Assembly: GCF_009908285.1 (NCBI RefSeq)
Contig: NZ_JAAARM010000003.1
Span: 1 to 64,000, forward strand
Source: Pseudomonas sp. Fl4BN1
Lineage (GTDB): Bacteria > Pseudomonadota > Gammaproteobacteria > Pseudomonadales > Pseudomonadaceae
Length of the DNA stretch: 64,000 nucleotides
Reading direction: 5' to 3'
Of the stretch, positions 21,201-26,770 are shown in pieces. Within the stretch, counting starts at the first letter, position 1. Every line of letters starts with the position of its first letter. The position numbers were made by a program, and so were the translations under genes. The notes below the pieces were generated by a model that made no database searches, was not told the origin of the DNA, and worked only from the letters and a program-made list of their open reading frames with translations.

Positions 21201-21663
21201 CCCCGAAGTGCCGGCCGGGGACATCGACCTGATCGCGCCTCTGGGCACCATCGATGCCGGTGAGGCGGGCATCCGGGTTTCGGGCAACATCAACATCGCC
21301 GCTTTGCGGGTGGTCAACGCGGCGAACATCCAGACCCAGGGCAAGTCCTCCGGGGTGCCGATCAGCGCGGCGATCAATACCGGCGCCATGACCTCGGCCA
21401 GTGCCGCGGGCTCGGCGGCGTCCCAGGCGGCGGAAGACGCGGCACGCAACCAGCAGGCCGCGGCCAAGCAGGGCCGGGCGTCGATCGTCACCGTAGAAGT
21501 GCTGGGCTTTGGCAGCGAGCCGGTGCAGCGCAACCGTGAGGAAGCCAGCCGTGCCCCGGGCTACAACCCGGACAGCCCGGTGCAGGTGCTGGGCGCTGGG
21601 CCCTTGAGCGAGCAGGCGCGGGCGCGCCTGACCGATGAGGAGCGCGGGCAACTGACGCTATAG
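9292..21663 (+). CDS. pdtA: Giant TpsA / filamentous-haemagglutinin-like exoprotein (PdtA-like)
   Basis: A 4123-residue predicted exoprotein of two-partner secretion. It has an extended signal region (residues 1-43, AIALLMMAGSAHGATA), an Ala/Gln-rich linker, then a TPS domain (about residues 125-290) with NWETFNVGRN, the NRNG variant of the NPNG motif (residues 220-223) and VNVRNLVAA. A very long repetitive beta-helix follows, rich in Gly, Ser, Asn and Leu with recurrent DLNG/GGD and NGLI patterns. Near the C-terminus (about residues 3780-4050) a DUF3739-like segment contains GDITLFGGAGVHTDFGG and IDLIAPLGTIDAGEAG. Only five Cys exist: one at residue 4 and two close pairs (2033/2038 and 3047/3054). 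Size, family and position after hxc and DING genes match P. aeruginosa PdtA, a phosphate-depletion-induced TpsA. No partner TpsB gene lies downstream in this window. The ATG at 9292 is preceded by AAAGGATGAG. Confidence 0.85.
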   Translation: MVRCKPPVKSPALRHDGELPSLRLKPLAHAIALLMMAGSAHGATAFSSAWFADKGASQAATAARTNGQVPGMPPPLSQRTRANQQMQRSLGNLNASVAAIAAQQAAQAAARQAALASGSSIPDGLGKGGLQVDTSLSQGWSNAKGPVQSQSGGKTTVTIEQTADKAILNWETFNVGRNTTVDFQQQSTWALLNKVNDPNGRPSEIQGQIKGAGTVMIMNRNGVIFSGSSQVNVRNLVAAAATITDDQFTQRGLYVDANGTLPTFSDALGKVEVQRGALIQTHAPASSTESGGYALLLGSEVENAGTIVTAKGQTTLAAGDSFYIRRGVGTSGNPHSTTRGNEVATSLKAGSSAGQVSNSGLIMAATGDITLTGHQVAQNGVALASTSVDTRGTIHLLNSASDRTGSVTLGQGSTTAILLDSSGSSALDSQRNNGLINLDGTPTNLISGQFNNLSSVADRTDQSRVEIVSGGTVDFQNGSITLATGGQVAVSAGQRSLVRDGAVIDVAGAVGVKVAMESNNIKINVQGNEQRDSAGNRDSGQLINNDVWVDLRELVFVPAGTNGYATDRWYTAGGLLEVGGYLGTQGHNVGEWMAQGGTLTFTGKDVVTQSGAQLNLSGGTVDVQGGYIQQSWLRGVDGRLYELSRAPGDLLYTGIYKGYVDNSPRWGRTDYYYNPLIAQQRRYEAGYTVGRDAGKLVIGTSNAVLEGQLISEVFKSDRQTQAPNVNLDGYQQSYKAAAQRAQLIIGNYTPIFNKTTGTLRYALSPTVDQVLIEGNQQKIADGLDLNTALPANRQGQLVLDSDLLNGMQLGAIKVGAKQQIQVNSALQVADGGDITLFGPQVRINANLTAHGGSINAGNVLNQVDLNRNFVVGDVILAPTGAVQPRVDLASGVKLDASGRWSNLALNPVENSTVAFHNGGKVSLRSTGELNLASGSLVDTASGASIGYDGKTTGGKGGDVTLAADGKLDLNGQLRGYGLNGGGTLALQAHKVLIGAKDTAPEDGTLQLAGDFFNKGFSAYDITGNEGLSVADGAQVDVNMPVYRFGSQASSSVSGSDPSSVLERWLPELYQQDPVKSVLSQRRGAGLSLTAGNQYSTVAQLATTALTVGQGAVINVDPGQGINLRSVGQLTMNGTLNAWGGSVSLGGLTVASSEAANAAGHGRSIWIGEQALIDVAGRAVTAVDNRGRRYGQVRNGGKIAIGGEIDLATGIAKASDLFVVVRDGARLDASGTQAALDLPGQSRVQVASNGGSISFASNNGLYLDGSFVARAGGAGAAGGSLSLALESPYYIKNAVNDRVLKARELLLSQVHQGSVLPGSADAAAASLEYGHARLGVDQVTAGGFDNLALLSNGLLSFDGDVSLNMGQSLRLYSGALNLSDSAAANSRVNLSAPYLLLAGILAPLEAKDQYLRPVATGTPSQRATQAQFNASGNLIDVRGNVVFGSKGNLIQADNSLVGVERRGFDDVQLTSQGDLRFLAGAGADVIATGISTQLLTQGDMTLRAAQLYPATEVGARVLAGYLNEVSGVSVNFDPSRTLTIGRTGNDQAAVPYSAFGRLQLGAATIRQGGVVRAPLGLIEIGNMGSSKVELLPGSLTSVSGKGLVLPYGGTVDGQIYKYNGKTVSFLGQGSLVNENSDLHVGVILGGRSVKVLPDATVDLSGGGELLGAGFVSGRGGSTDARYSPLVQIGANGSFILPGLGSNPIYAIVPGVQPGYAPVAPEGGAVDPLIGQQISIGAGVPGLAAGTYTLMPSTYALMPGAFRVEINGLAGLGTEGATQQLRNGSWSTAGRLSIAHTGISNSVASQLILTSADTLRRYSQYNETGYAQFALADAAKLGVPRPMLPVDAKTLKLALLPGAGTEAFSFQGIGRFDAAAGGYGGTVAVLNMGNGDIEVVAAGKSATSGYAGVTLEADSLNALGAARLMLGGMTLIKYGQPGNFITLAEGLNAAKGSITLREGATLAAPEVFLVSNTGAIVLEQGASINSIGRGKASYDARDGFTYQMANVLAVSNGLLNVINKGQTAGTSGGIQLGSCASPPCGGQTALYSEGSIVALTDGSFELGDQVSYGTRHLNLGLNTINVGSPEALAAAAAANRLPSGMTLTQQVLDRLLRGDTRFGAPALETLQLSARDAFNFYGSTTLDTYDPLTGKSLLSNLMLSTPAIYGAGDASDVARIHTANLIWQGAQSPAGAVVAGGAGTGSGRLEINAERIEFGYGAFAQPSTTKAFERLALGFANVDLKASQRITANHKGSLAVYQAQGAYDPLKGFAYSGGNLNILTPLMTGEAGSVNRITAGGAIDISASAGPRGTANGQGAELSLQGDSIRLASAVVLPSGKVTLGARGDVSLTDGSLIDVAGRAIAFNDLTRYGAGGDVLLESRAGNVLQAAGATIDLSASNNQAGKLRAVAVNDAAGQVDLAGKILGSSSGSYDAGGTWVPYLGGAVEIQAQRLGGSGTLDEQFAALNQRLNQGQVFGARSFQLKQGDLSIGNGVKASSVNVSVDHGSLRVNGLIDASGERVGSINLAARNGLTLDTGAVLDAHGSQLRVDSYGKIIDSPNRATVVLGSGLGRLTLADGARIDLRHGTDVAVGSAAGQNDGRSRGTLELNAPRLFKPDGSSNDIDIDARGRLDIQGARSIAVNGMVSYDDAPQKNDAVSGRPYQEITQDYLKKKHDLSTAFINAALRNNDLLQNKLAGLNNPTYADAFHLRPGVEIVSKTADGDLVVQGDLDLSGYRYTSLNPHTRKDDNVYGSGEVGSLTLRAGGDLNIYGSINDGFAPPPPTDDDNGWVLLAGIDYTGGVQVVPGSGVTLADGSRFPAGSILNFDLPIKAQTLPAGTRLPVAATLSQPLVLPAGSVLAAAVRDASGNVLFAAGTLLSQSQTLAVGSTLDAGHLLGSDASVAPLTWPKGVPLPGRLGSREMVTLRGSKPLLRGALLPAGTDVKLPGGATSVQLRAQESGRQGKNWALAPMLAEGSQSWSIRLVAGADTQAADSRLLQPAPLSGHLRLADSHYGMFGEGALVWTEEGSLGWFGDDSRTGQPIDFNEAYAGICEDYLGYCASGGDEYTLLAGGSTRFSVIRTGAADLDLLAAGNLNMESLFGVYTAGSSSTGTAANDPYNRPRALGSNDKVLGNAAGGNEKRVNGGTDSLYRAWYPDGGGNLLLKVGGNLTGNITSLAQSKQGRPVVGDLGQDSTNVGNWLWRQGNGLSGNQALATAWWINFGSYAPNMNQGAADQLVGFTGFGTLGGGNLNVEVGGDGGILRPLAADSTAQNISPRSQGLVLAVGSTGRVAADGSLQLTGGGDLNLRVGGVLNPGSQVTQGHLNGVLVDVRGHAQLSGGALGSLTLRYGNQRVDQSPSEVRAYDPLRATSALAAGGLSLLPGDATFSLATRGDLVLQDVADPGRAPQMNAQAFKSGAVNGVGQSWFSLWSERTAVDLFSAGGNLTPLTQTMETDMAAVYPATLRAVAASGSLYYGRASVMDVGNLGPLRALVLAPSNQGQLQLLAGDSIYGGDLSISRSSAAPDSLATIWNPAFVGFLNGAQVLGSGNLSSDGNRAKIGVSPLFAFGPDSASLLWSNTQDPARFYALSGDLLGVNSGRRLTITTSDDPRYGQTYHAGAGPVWMLAGRDIVSSGTPLGGATGGEKEFGGYSFAGNLFVHNNPNDISVVSAGRDILYSSFNVAGPGTLELTAGRSILMEDRVSVTSIGAVAPGDSRPGANIVMQAGFGAHGPDYRRFVAAYLNPLNLAQPGETLSGSKVAKIYDNELLAWLAERFGFVGDSTQAQAYYMALPAEQQRVFARNVYFAELKAAGREYNEEGGVRQSSYARGRAAIAGLFPSTDVAGNPITYKGDITLFGGAGVHTDFGGNIQMLTPGGNQTFGIEGTAPPATAGIITQGSGDIQLFSLGSILLGQSRIMTTFGGSIMGWSAQGDINAGRGSKTTVVYTPPKRVYDNWGNVSLSPSVPSTGAGIATLNPIPEVPAGDIDLIAPLGTIDAGEAGIRVSGNINIAALRVVNAANIQTQGKSSGVPISAAINTGAMTSASAAGSAASQAAEDAARNQQAAAKQGRASIVTVEVLGFGSEPVQRNREEASRAPGYNPDSPVQVLGAGPLSEQARARLTDEERGQLTL

Positions 21664-21687
21664 GTTCTCTCGTGGTTGCAAGGCTTG

Positions 21688-21717
21688 GGGGGCGATCACT
21701 GATCGCCCCCTTTTTTT
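21688..21717 (+). terminator. Rho-independent terminator after pdtA-like gene
   Basis: GGGGGCGATCA (21688-21698) pairs with TGATCGCCCCC (21700-21710), followed by seven T. It closes the giant exoprotein transcript 25 bases after its stop and lies between two convergent genes. Confidence 0.9.
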
Positions 21718-21734
21718 ATTCTTGCGTGGCGATC

Positions 21735-22664
21735 TCAGGAGCAGGCGGGAGCCGTGGCATCCGCGCGGGCCTCGGAGGGGAGGGTGCGGTGGCCCTGCAG
21801 CCAGTCGAGGATTTCATCCCAGAGCGGCATCGAGTCGTCGCGAAAGTAGCCCATGTGGCCGATAGGCCTGGCCCCGGCCCGTGGTTGCAGGTCGAGGTGG
21901 ATTTGCGGTGCGTTGCGGTAGTGCTTGACGAAGGCGTCGCGGGAACGGGGCGGAGCCCACAGGTCGTCCACGGCGCTGGCAAACACGCAGGGCGTGCGGA
22001 CGCTGGCGTAAAGCGCTGGCAGATGAGGCATCGCGGGGTCGTCGAAGAAGTAGTTCGGGTAGGTGCACCAGTGCTTCCAGTCCCGGTAGACCCCCAGCGG
22101 CAGATCAACGCCCATGCCCAGCAGGCTCCAGGCCATGTAGCCTTTCCAGGCAACGATCGGCGGCATGATCAGGTTCCAGAACAGGCGCACCTTGAGGGCT
22201 TCGGTCCTCGGCATCCAGCCGCTCCACCCGGCACCGGTGCCCAGGTTGTAGCAGGCGGTGAGTGCCTGATGGTTGGGCAGCAGGCCAATGGCGTGGCCGC
22301 CAAAAGAGTGACCGACCCAATACAGCGGCAGCGCCTCCTGGCTTAGCAGGTCGACGGCCGCTGCCAGGTCAAGGTGGGCCCAGTCCAGGTAGGCCATGGC
22401 AAACCCCTTGAGGCTGTCTGGCTTGGACTGGGCAATCCCGCGGTAGTCCAGGGTCAGGACATTGAAGCCCTGGCGCGCCGCGTGCTCGGCGAAGCGTCGG
22501 TAGAAGCGCTGTGGTACGCCGGTGGCGCTGGCCACCAGCAGGTTGCCCTTGACCTGGCCTGCGGCGAGGTAGCGCAGGGCAGCCAGGCGGTAGCCGTCAC
22601 GGGCAACGAGGACCAGGCTTTCGCAAGGGATCGACGGGGGCGGAGTGCCGGTTGTGGTTTTCAA
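21735..22664 (-). CDS. Alpha/beta hydrolase
   Basis: Predicted cytoplasmic serine hydrolase, 309 residues, with an alpha/beta fold. The nucleophile elbow is GHSFGG, the acid residue is probably in SAVDDLWAPP, and the His is in RPIGHMGYF, so the triad looks complete. The early motif LDYRGIAQS fits the oxyanion-hole region. It starts at a TTG (22664) with GAGGAG eight bases upstream; no ATG or GTG nearby has a comparable ribosome site. It is transcribed divergently from a TetR regulator, which probably represses it. The substrate is unknown; the family includes esterases and acyl-transfer-related hydrolases. Confidence 0.82.
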   Translation of the reverse strand: MKTTTGTPPPSIPCESLVLVARDGYRLAALRYLAAGQVKGNLLVASATGVPQRFYRRFAEHAARQGFNVLTLDYRGIAQSKPDSLKGFAMAYLDWAHLDLAAAVDLLSQEALPLYWVGHSFGGHAIGLLPNHQALTACYNLGTGAGWSGWMPRTEALKVRLFWNLIMPPIVAWKGYMAWSLLGMGVDLPLGVYRDWKHWCTYPNYFFDDPAMPHLPALYASVRTPCVFASAVDDLWAPPRSRDAFVKHYRNAPQIHLDLQPRAGARPIGHMGYFRDDSMPLWDEILDWLQGHRTLPSEARADATAPACS

Positions 22665-22714
22665 TGGTTGTGCTCCTCAATGGCCGCTCTGGAAAGCCGC
22701 TGCAATGCCCGGAA

Positions 22715-22764
22715 GTTACTGACCAAGTGTTTGCTTTGAGTAAACTAAACAAACATTCGGTAAC
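22715..22764. promoter_or_regulatory. Possible TetR operator in the hydrolase/tetR divergent region
   Basis: Imperfect inverted repeat: GTTACTGA..GTGTTTG (22715-22733) faces CAAACATTCGGTAAC (22750-22764). GTTAC, the A of the next position and TGTTTG match in both arms. It sits midway between the divergent starts, where an autoregulating TetR protein would bind. Operator function is inferred from position only. Confidence 0.4.
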
Positions 22765-22831
22765 CGTCAAATTGAGGCGGGCTGGCTTATGGCCTAGAAT
22801 CACTGGCCGTGATCGACAGCAGGAACCCCCC

Positions 22832-23404
22832 GTGCGACCGCCCAAAATCTCTCGTGATGAATTGCTCCAGCGATGTGCCACTGCCTTCAGGCGCCTGGGG
22901 TATCACGGCACCACCATGGACACCCTGGCCAGCGCCTGTGGCTTGACCAAGGCGTCTTTCTATCATCACTACCCGAACAAGGAATCGTTGCTCCGGGATG
23001 TACTGGAGTGGACCCATCAGGCCATCAGCCAGACCTTGTTCGCCGTGGCGTTCGACGCAACGCTGAGCCCGGCGCAGCGCCTGGAAAAGATGGGGCGCAA
23101 GGCCCTGCGCCTGTTTCAGGGGGAGGCCACGGGCTGCCTGATGGGCGTGATCGCGGTCGACGCAACCTATGGCAAGGCCGAACTCATGGTGCCCATTCGC
23201 AACTTTCTCGATGAGTGGGCGAGGACTCTCGCGCACCTGTACCAGAGCCGTTTCGACCCGGCCCAGGCCCTGGCCATGGGACGTCAAGCGGTGGCGGATT
23301 ACGAAGGCGCGATCCTGCTCGCGCGTATTTATGCTGACCCGGGCTATATCGAGCAGGTCACGCAACGGGCCCTGAAGGCCCTGGATCAGGAGTTGGAGCA
23401 ATAA
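22832..23404 (+). CDS. TetR/AcrR family transcriptional regulator
   Basis: Dimeric DNA-binding repressor of 190 residues. The N-terminal helix-turn-helix is clear (FRRLGYHGTTMDTLA, then CGLTKASFYHHYPNKESLL); the C-terminal half is the variable ligand-binding domain with two Cys-containing helices. I chose the GTG at 22832, which gives a normal-length N-terminus (RPPKISRDELLQRC) behind CAGGA; the frame is open further upstream to 22652 but that would overlap the divergent gene. It probably regulates itself and the divergent hydrolase, and may also drive the two small genes that follow within 10 bases and 44 bases. Confidence 0.88.
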   Translation: MRPPKISRDELLQRCATAFRRLGYHGTTMDTLASACGLTKASFYHHYPNKESLLRDVLEWTHQAISQTLFAVAFDATLSPAQRLEKMGRKALRLFQGEATGCLMGVIAVDATYGKAELMVPIRNFLDEWARTLAHLYQSRFDPAQALAMGRQAVADYEGAILLARIYADPGYIEQVTQRALKALDQELEQ

Positions 23405-23412
23405 GGATCGAT

Positions 23413-23832
23413 ATGGATATTCAACGCTTGCTGAAAAAGCGTCAGCTTAATGTCCAGCAACAGAATGCCCTCAGCGCCCATGCGCTTGAGTGCACGGCCC
23501 GGGCCTGGCGGGATGAAGGGGTTCCCATGGCGTTACGCCGTTACGCCGAGGCCCAGGGGGTGGACTGGGCGGCAACCGTGGTCCTCGCGCTGGATATCGA
23601 CTTTCCCGGGATGTGCAGTCTGTTTGGCCGGTTGCTGACTCAGGACGAGCGCTTCATCGATTTTGAAATGGATACCGATGCTGCACACCAGCAGGTTGAA
23701 ACGGTGGAGTGTTGGCAGGACGTCACCAGCAGCCTCAACCACTCGACGCGCAACCGCGGTACGGGCCGGGGTTTTGCGGCGATTGCCCGGCAAGTCCGGC
23801 GCGAGCTGCTTGGACTGGCCGATGACAACTGA
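23413..23832 (+). CDS. Hypothetical protein (139 aa)
   Basis: I do not recognise this protein. It is soluble, with no signal peptide or membrane helix, and begins with a basic amphipathic stretch (MDIQRLLKKRQLNVQQQN). It carries two Cys in the middle (LECTARA, GMCSLFGR). It lies 8 bases after the tetR stop, same strand, with an AAGGAT ribosome site, so it is probably cotranscribed with the regulator and with the small gene that follows. Confidence 0.6.
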   Translation: MDIQRLLKKRQLNVQQQNALSAHALECTARAWRDEGVPMALRRYAEAQGVDWAATVVLALDIDFPGMCSLFGRLLTQDERFIDFEMDTDAAHQQVETVECWQDVTSSLNHSTRNRGTGRGFAAIARQVRRELLGLADDN

Positions 23833-23875
23833 TCGACGGCTGGAGGGTCTCCAGGCCAATAAGGAGTATCTGCAC

Positions 23876-24172
23876 GTGCCTGCATCAACAGACGACTTGC
23901 GCGCCGATTTCATCGAGGCACTGGCTGAAGTATCCAGTCTGATGCGGCGTGCCTACGAGCAACTCGGCCCGGTGCCGCAAGAGCATGTGCTGGCTCAGGC
24001 GGGGCTGGAGCAGGGGCACGCTATCGTCCTGGACTACCTCGAGCATAACGAGGCCGGCATCGCGTTCGACCACCTGCTGTACATGATCAACGAGCCGCCC
24101 CTGGTGGTTTCGGCACACTGCATGAACGTCCTGGCGCGCATTGCCAGGCACCTGGGCAGGGCGCTTGCCTGA
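23876..24172 (+). CDS. Small helical protein, MafI-immunity-like (98 aa)
   Basis: Acidic all-helical protein. The segment LDYLEHNEAGIAFDHLLYMINE followed by VVSAHCMNVLARIARHLG resembles the pattern of MafI-type immunity proteins (an Asn/Glu..ALE.L...I.E helix pair), but the match is from memory and weak. I chose the GTG at 23876 because AAGGAG stands nine bases upstream (23861-23866); an ATG at 23822 in the same frame would overlap the preceding gene and lacks a ribosome site. It is the third gene of the tetR transcript. No toxin gene is adjacent. Confidence 0.55.
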   Translation: MPASTDDLRADFIEALAEVSSLMRRAYEQLGPVPQEHVLAQAGLEQGHAIVLDYLEHNEAGIAFDHLLYMINEPPLVVSAHCMNVLARIARHLGRALA

Positions 24173-24184
24173 CGCTGGCGAGCG

Positions 24185-25390
24185 TCAACCCGCGGCCCTG
24201 GCCCCGGCCTGGCCCGGGTTGGCGGCCCCCAGGCAGTAGAACAGTCCACCGGCGATGATAAACAGCGCTAGCATGTAGAAGATCGCGTGGGGTGGCTGGG
24301 TCGCCAGGAGCATGCCGCAGAGGATCGGGCCCAGGGCCCCGCCGAGGCTCGAGAGATTTTGCGCGGCGTAATACAGCCCCCGCAGAGGCTCGGGAGCAAT
24401 GCTGTCGATGAACATGTATTCGGCCGGAAACACGATGATTTCGCCGAGGGTGAACAGGGCCATGGACAGCATCCACAGCGGCAGGCTGGTAGCCAGGGCG
24501 AAGCCGCCGACCCCCAGCATGAACAGGCTCAAGCCGGCCGCCAGCCAGCGCCCCAGGTGCCGCTGGGAAATCCTTCGGCCAATGCTGTATTGCAGGGTTA
24601 TCACCAGCAGTGCGTTGGTCGCTACCAGGTTGCTGATGATTCTGTAGGTGGCTTCGGGTGAGGTGGTGACCATCAGGTACTGCGAGAGATAAGCCGAAAA
24701 CTGGCCAAAGACCACGGCGCTGAGCAAGCCGCCCAGGGTGAAGCAGACGAGGCGGTAATCGCGCAGCAGCTGTTTTCCCAGCGCCAGGAAGGCCATAGGC
24801 GGGTGCGTCGCATCGCGGCTGTTCAGGTGCCTGTCGCCCAGCGCCAGGTAGAGGCAGAAGAACCCCGCGCCCAGCCCGCTGGACAACAGGAACGGCAGGC
24901 TGATGTCCAGCGTGGCCAGCCCGGCCCCGAGAAAGGGGCCGACGGCATAGCCGATATTGCTCAAGGTGTATTTGATCGAGAACGCTTCGCTGCGTTCAGC
25001 CACCGGCAACTGCCGGGCAAACCCGGCCTTGACCGCGATATCCAGCACTGCGTAAGCCAGGTTGATCAACACCAGGCACAGGTAGAACAGCCACAGCTCG
25101 CGGGCGGCAAAGGTGCCGATAAAACCCAGGCTGAATACTGCGCAGCAACCCAGGATCAGCCGGTAGATGGCGATTCGGTCGACCAGGAAACCGCCGTAGA
25201 GACTCAGCACCGAGCCGAGGATCAGGCTGCTGCCAATCACCAGGCCGATATCGGCCACGTCCAGGTGGAAGCGGCTGGCCAGGTAGATGACCAGATAGGG
25301 CAGGGTGATCGCCCGCGCCAGGGTCAGGATCAGGGCGCCTGAGAGCAACAGATTGATCGTGGTCGGGTAGTTTTTCAGGGTGCGCAGCAT
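24185..25390 (-). CDS. MFS transporter (YdeE/MdtH-like)
   Basis: Twelve-helix major facilitator, 401 residues, inner membrane, most likely a proton-driven exporter. The N-terminal sequence (ALILTLARAITLPYLVIYL) and the motif following helix 2 (SLYGGFLVDRIAIYRLI, a motif A variant) resemble the E. coli YdeE branch. It starts at the ATG at 25390 and is divergent from a LysR regulator 125 bases away, the classic arrangement of a regulated transporter. The substrate cannot be told from sequence. Confidence 0.85.
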   Translation of the reverse strand: MLRTLKNYPTTINLLLSGALILTLARAITLPYLVIYLASRFHLDVADIGLVIGSSLILGSVLSLYGGFLVDRIAIYRLILGCCAVFSLGFIGTFAARELWLFYLCLVLINLAYAVLDIAVKAGFARQLPVAERSEAFSIKYTLSNIGYAVGPFLGAGLATLDISLPFLLSSGLGAGFFCLYLALGDRHLNSRDATHPPMAFLALGKQLLRDYRLVCFTLGGLLSAVVFGQFSAYLSQYLMVTTSPEATYRIISNLVATNALLVITLQYSIGRRISQRHLGRWLAAGLSLFMLGVGGFALATSLPLWMLSMALFTLGEIIVFPAEYMFIDSIAPEPLRGLYYAAQNLSSLGGALGPILCGMLLATQPPHAIFYMLALFIIAGGLFYCLGAANPGQAGARAAG

Positions 25391-25515
25391 CCGTGCCTCT
25401 GTAAATTCTGCCGATTGAGCGGCGGGCTGCGATCCAGCTTACTGGGGAATCCTGTTCTGTTTTATGATGATTTCTATCGAATGGATGGAACTGAATTCAT
25501 GAATAAGGAGCCGCC

Positions 25516-26442
25516 ATGTTTTCCTCGGAGCGCTTGAAGGGCATCGATGTATTTGTCTGTGTCGCTGACTCCGGCAGCTTCAAGGGTGCTGCCGAACGGC
25601 TGAACCTGACGGCGTCGGCGATCAGCAAAGCCATTGCCCGACTGGAAAGCCGGCTGCAGGTCCGGCTGTTCCACCGTACGACCCGGCGCCTGTCGCTGAC
25701 GGATGCGGGGGCTGCGTTCCATCGCACCTGCACGGGCGTGCTGGCGGACCTGGAGGAGGCCGAGTGGGGGTTGCAGGCGCAGAGCACCGAGCTGCGGGGC
25801 AAGGTGTGCATCGACCTTCCGGGGGCTTTTGGTCGTTCCCAGGCGCTGGCGGTGATTCTGCGCTTTGCCCAGGCGCACCCACTGCTGCAGCCGCAGGTGA
25901 CGTTCTCCGATCATTGGGTCGAGCCGCTAGCGGCCGGTGTCGATATTGCCGTGCGGCTCGGCGGCCCGGACTTTTGGCCGCAGGCACTGGGGCAGCGCCA
26001 GCTGGGCAGTGAGTGGCATCTGTTCTGTGCCTCCGCCGATTATTTGCGCAGGCATGGCACGCCATTGACAGCTGGCGACTTGCAGCAGCATCAGTGCATC
26101 ACCTACGGCTGGGTGGATGGCCGGGTCAGCCCCTGGAGCTTCGCCACTGGCCGTCCGGGCGAGATCGAGCGCCGGGTAATGCCTGCCAGTTGCATCATCG
26201 GCGACGGTGAGGGTTTGTTGATGGCGGTGTTGGCGGGGTATGGCATCGCGCAAATGCCTTCATGGCTGGTCAAGCGTCAGCTTGCAGAGGGGACCCTGGT
26301 TGAAGTACTGCCGCAACTGGCAACCCGCGGGCAGGTGATCAACCTGCTCTGGCTGAAAAGCCGACAAGGCCTGCCCAAGGTCGCTGCATTGCTGGAGGTG
26401 CTTGCAGACAGCCTGACGCCGGCTCAATCGAGCAATGCATGA
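25516..26442 (+). CDS. LysR family transcriptional regulator
   Basis: LTTR of 308 residues: winged helix-turn-helix at residues 5-62 (FVCVADSGSFKGAAERLNLTASAISKAIARLE, RLFHRTTRRLSLTDAG) and a two-lobed effector-binding domain. A good ribosome site (AAGGAG) precedes the ATG at 25516. It is divergent from the MFS gene and probably controls it. The branch with FRTTR.L.LT and QHQCITYGW-type text is close to CrgA/DmlR-like regulators. Confidence 0.9.
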   Translation: MFSSERLKGIDVFVCVADSGSFKGAAERLNLTASAISKAIARLESRLQVRLFHRTTRRLSLTDAGAAFHRTCTGVLADLEEAEWGLQAQSTELRGKVCIDLPGAFGRSQALAVILRFAQAHPLLQPQVTFSDHWVEPLAAGVDIAVRLGGPDFWPQALGQRQLGSEWHLFCASADYLRRHGTPLTAGDLQQHQCITYGWVDGRVSPWSFATGRPGEIERRVMPASCIIGDGEGLLMAVLAGYGIAQMPSWLVKRQLAEGTLVEVLPQLATRGQVINLLWLKSRQGLPKVAALLEVLADSLTPAQSSNA

Positions 26443-26527
26443 GCAAGGTGGGGCTGAAACAGGGCGACGGTTCGGCACTCGGGCCATGACAATCGGCTGA
26501 GTTGTGTGTTTACCAACATAAGGAAAA

Positions 26528-26602
26528 TGGCAGGGGCGGCTGGATTCGAACCAACGCATGGCAGGATCAAAACCTGCTGCCTTACCGCTTGGCGACGCCC
26601 CT
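26528..26602 (-). tRNA. tRNA-Gln(UUG)
   Basis: Complete cloverleaf on the minus strand: acceptor AGGGGCG/CGCCCCT, D arm GCC..GGC, anticodon stem GCAGG/CCTGC with loop TTTTGAT (anticodon TTG, decodes CAA), T arm GTTGG TTCGAAT CCAGC, discriminator G and encoded CCA. It stands alone, with no tRNA or integrase beside it. Confidence 0.95.
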
Positions 26603-26770
26603 GTAGCTATTGCGACGTTACTTGCGCTGATAACCGGTCTTGGGAGGACCGCTGCAAGAACGGGCGCAAATTTAACAATTTTTGCGCGCTCTGGGAAGCC
26701 CCTGAATAAAAAAATAAGTGTGAAAACAGCTGGTTAGTACTGATCAGGGATATTTTTCCCCCTTGCCAGC

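Noticed and set aside
26528..26602. tRNA-Gln as an integration site of a genomic island
   Set aside because: No integrase, no direct repeat of the tRNA 3' end and no compositional break were seen on either side.
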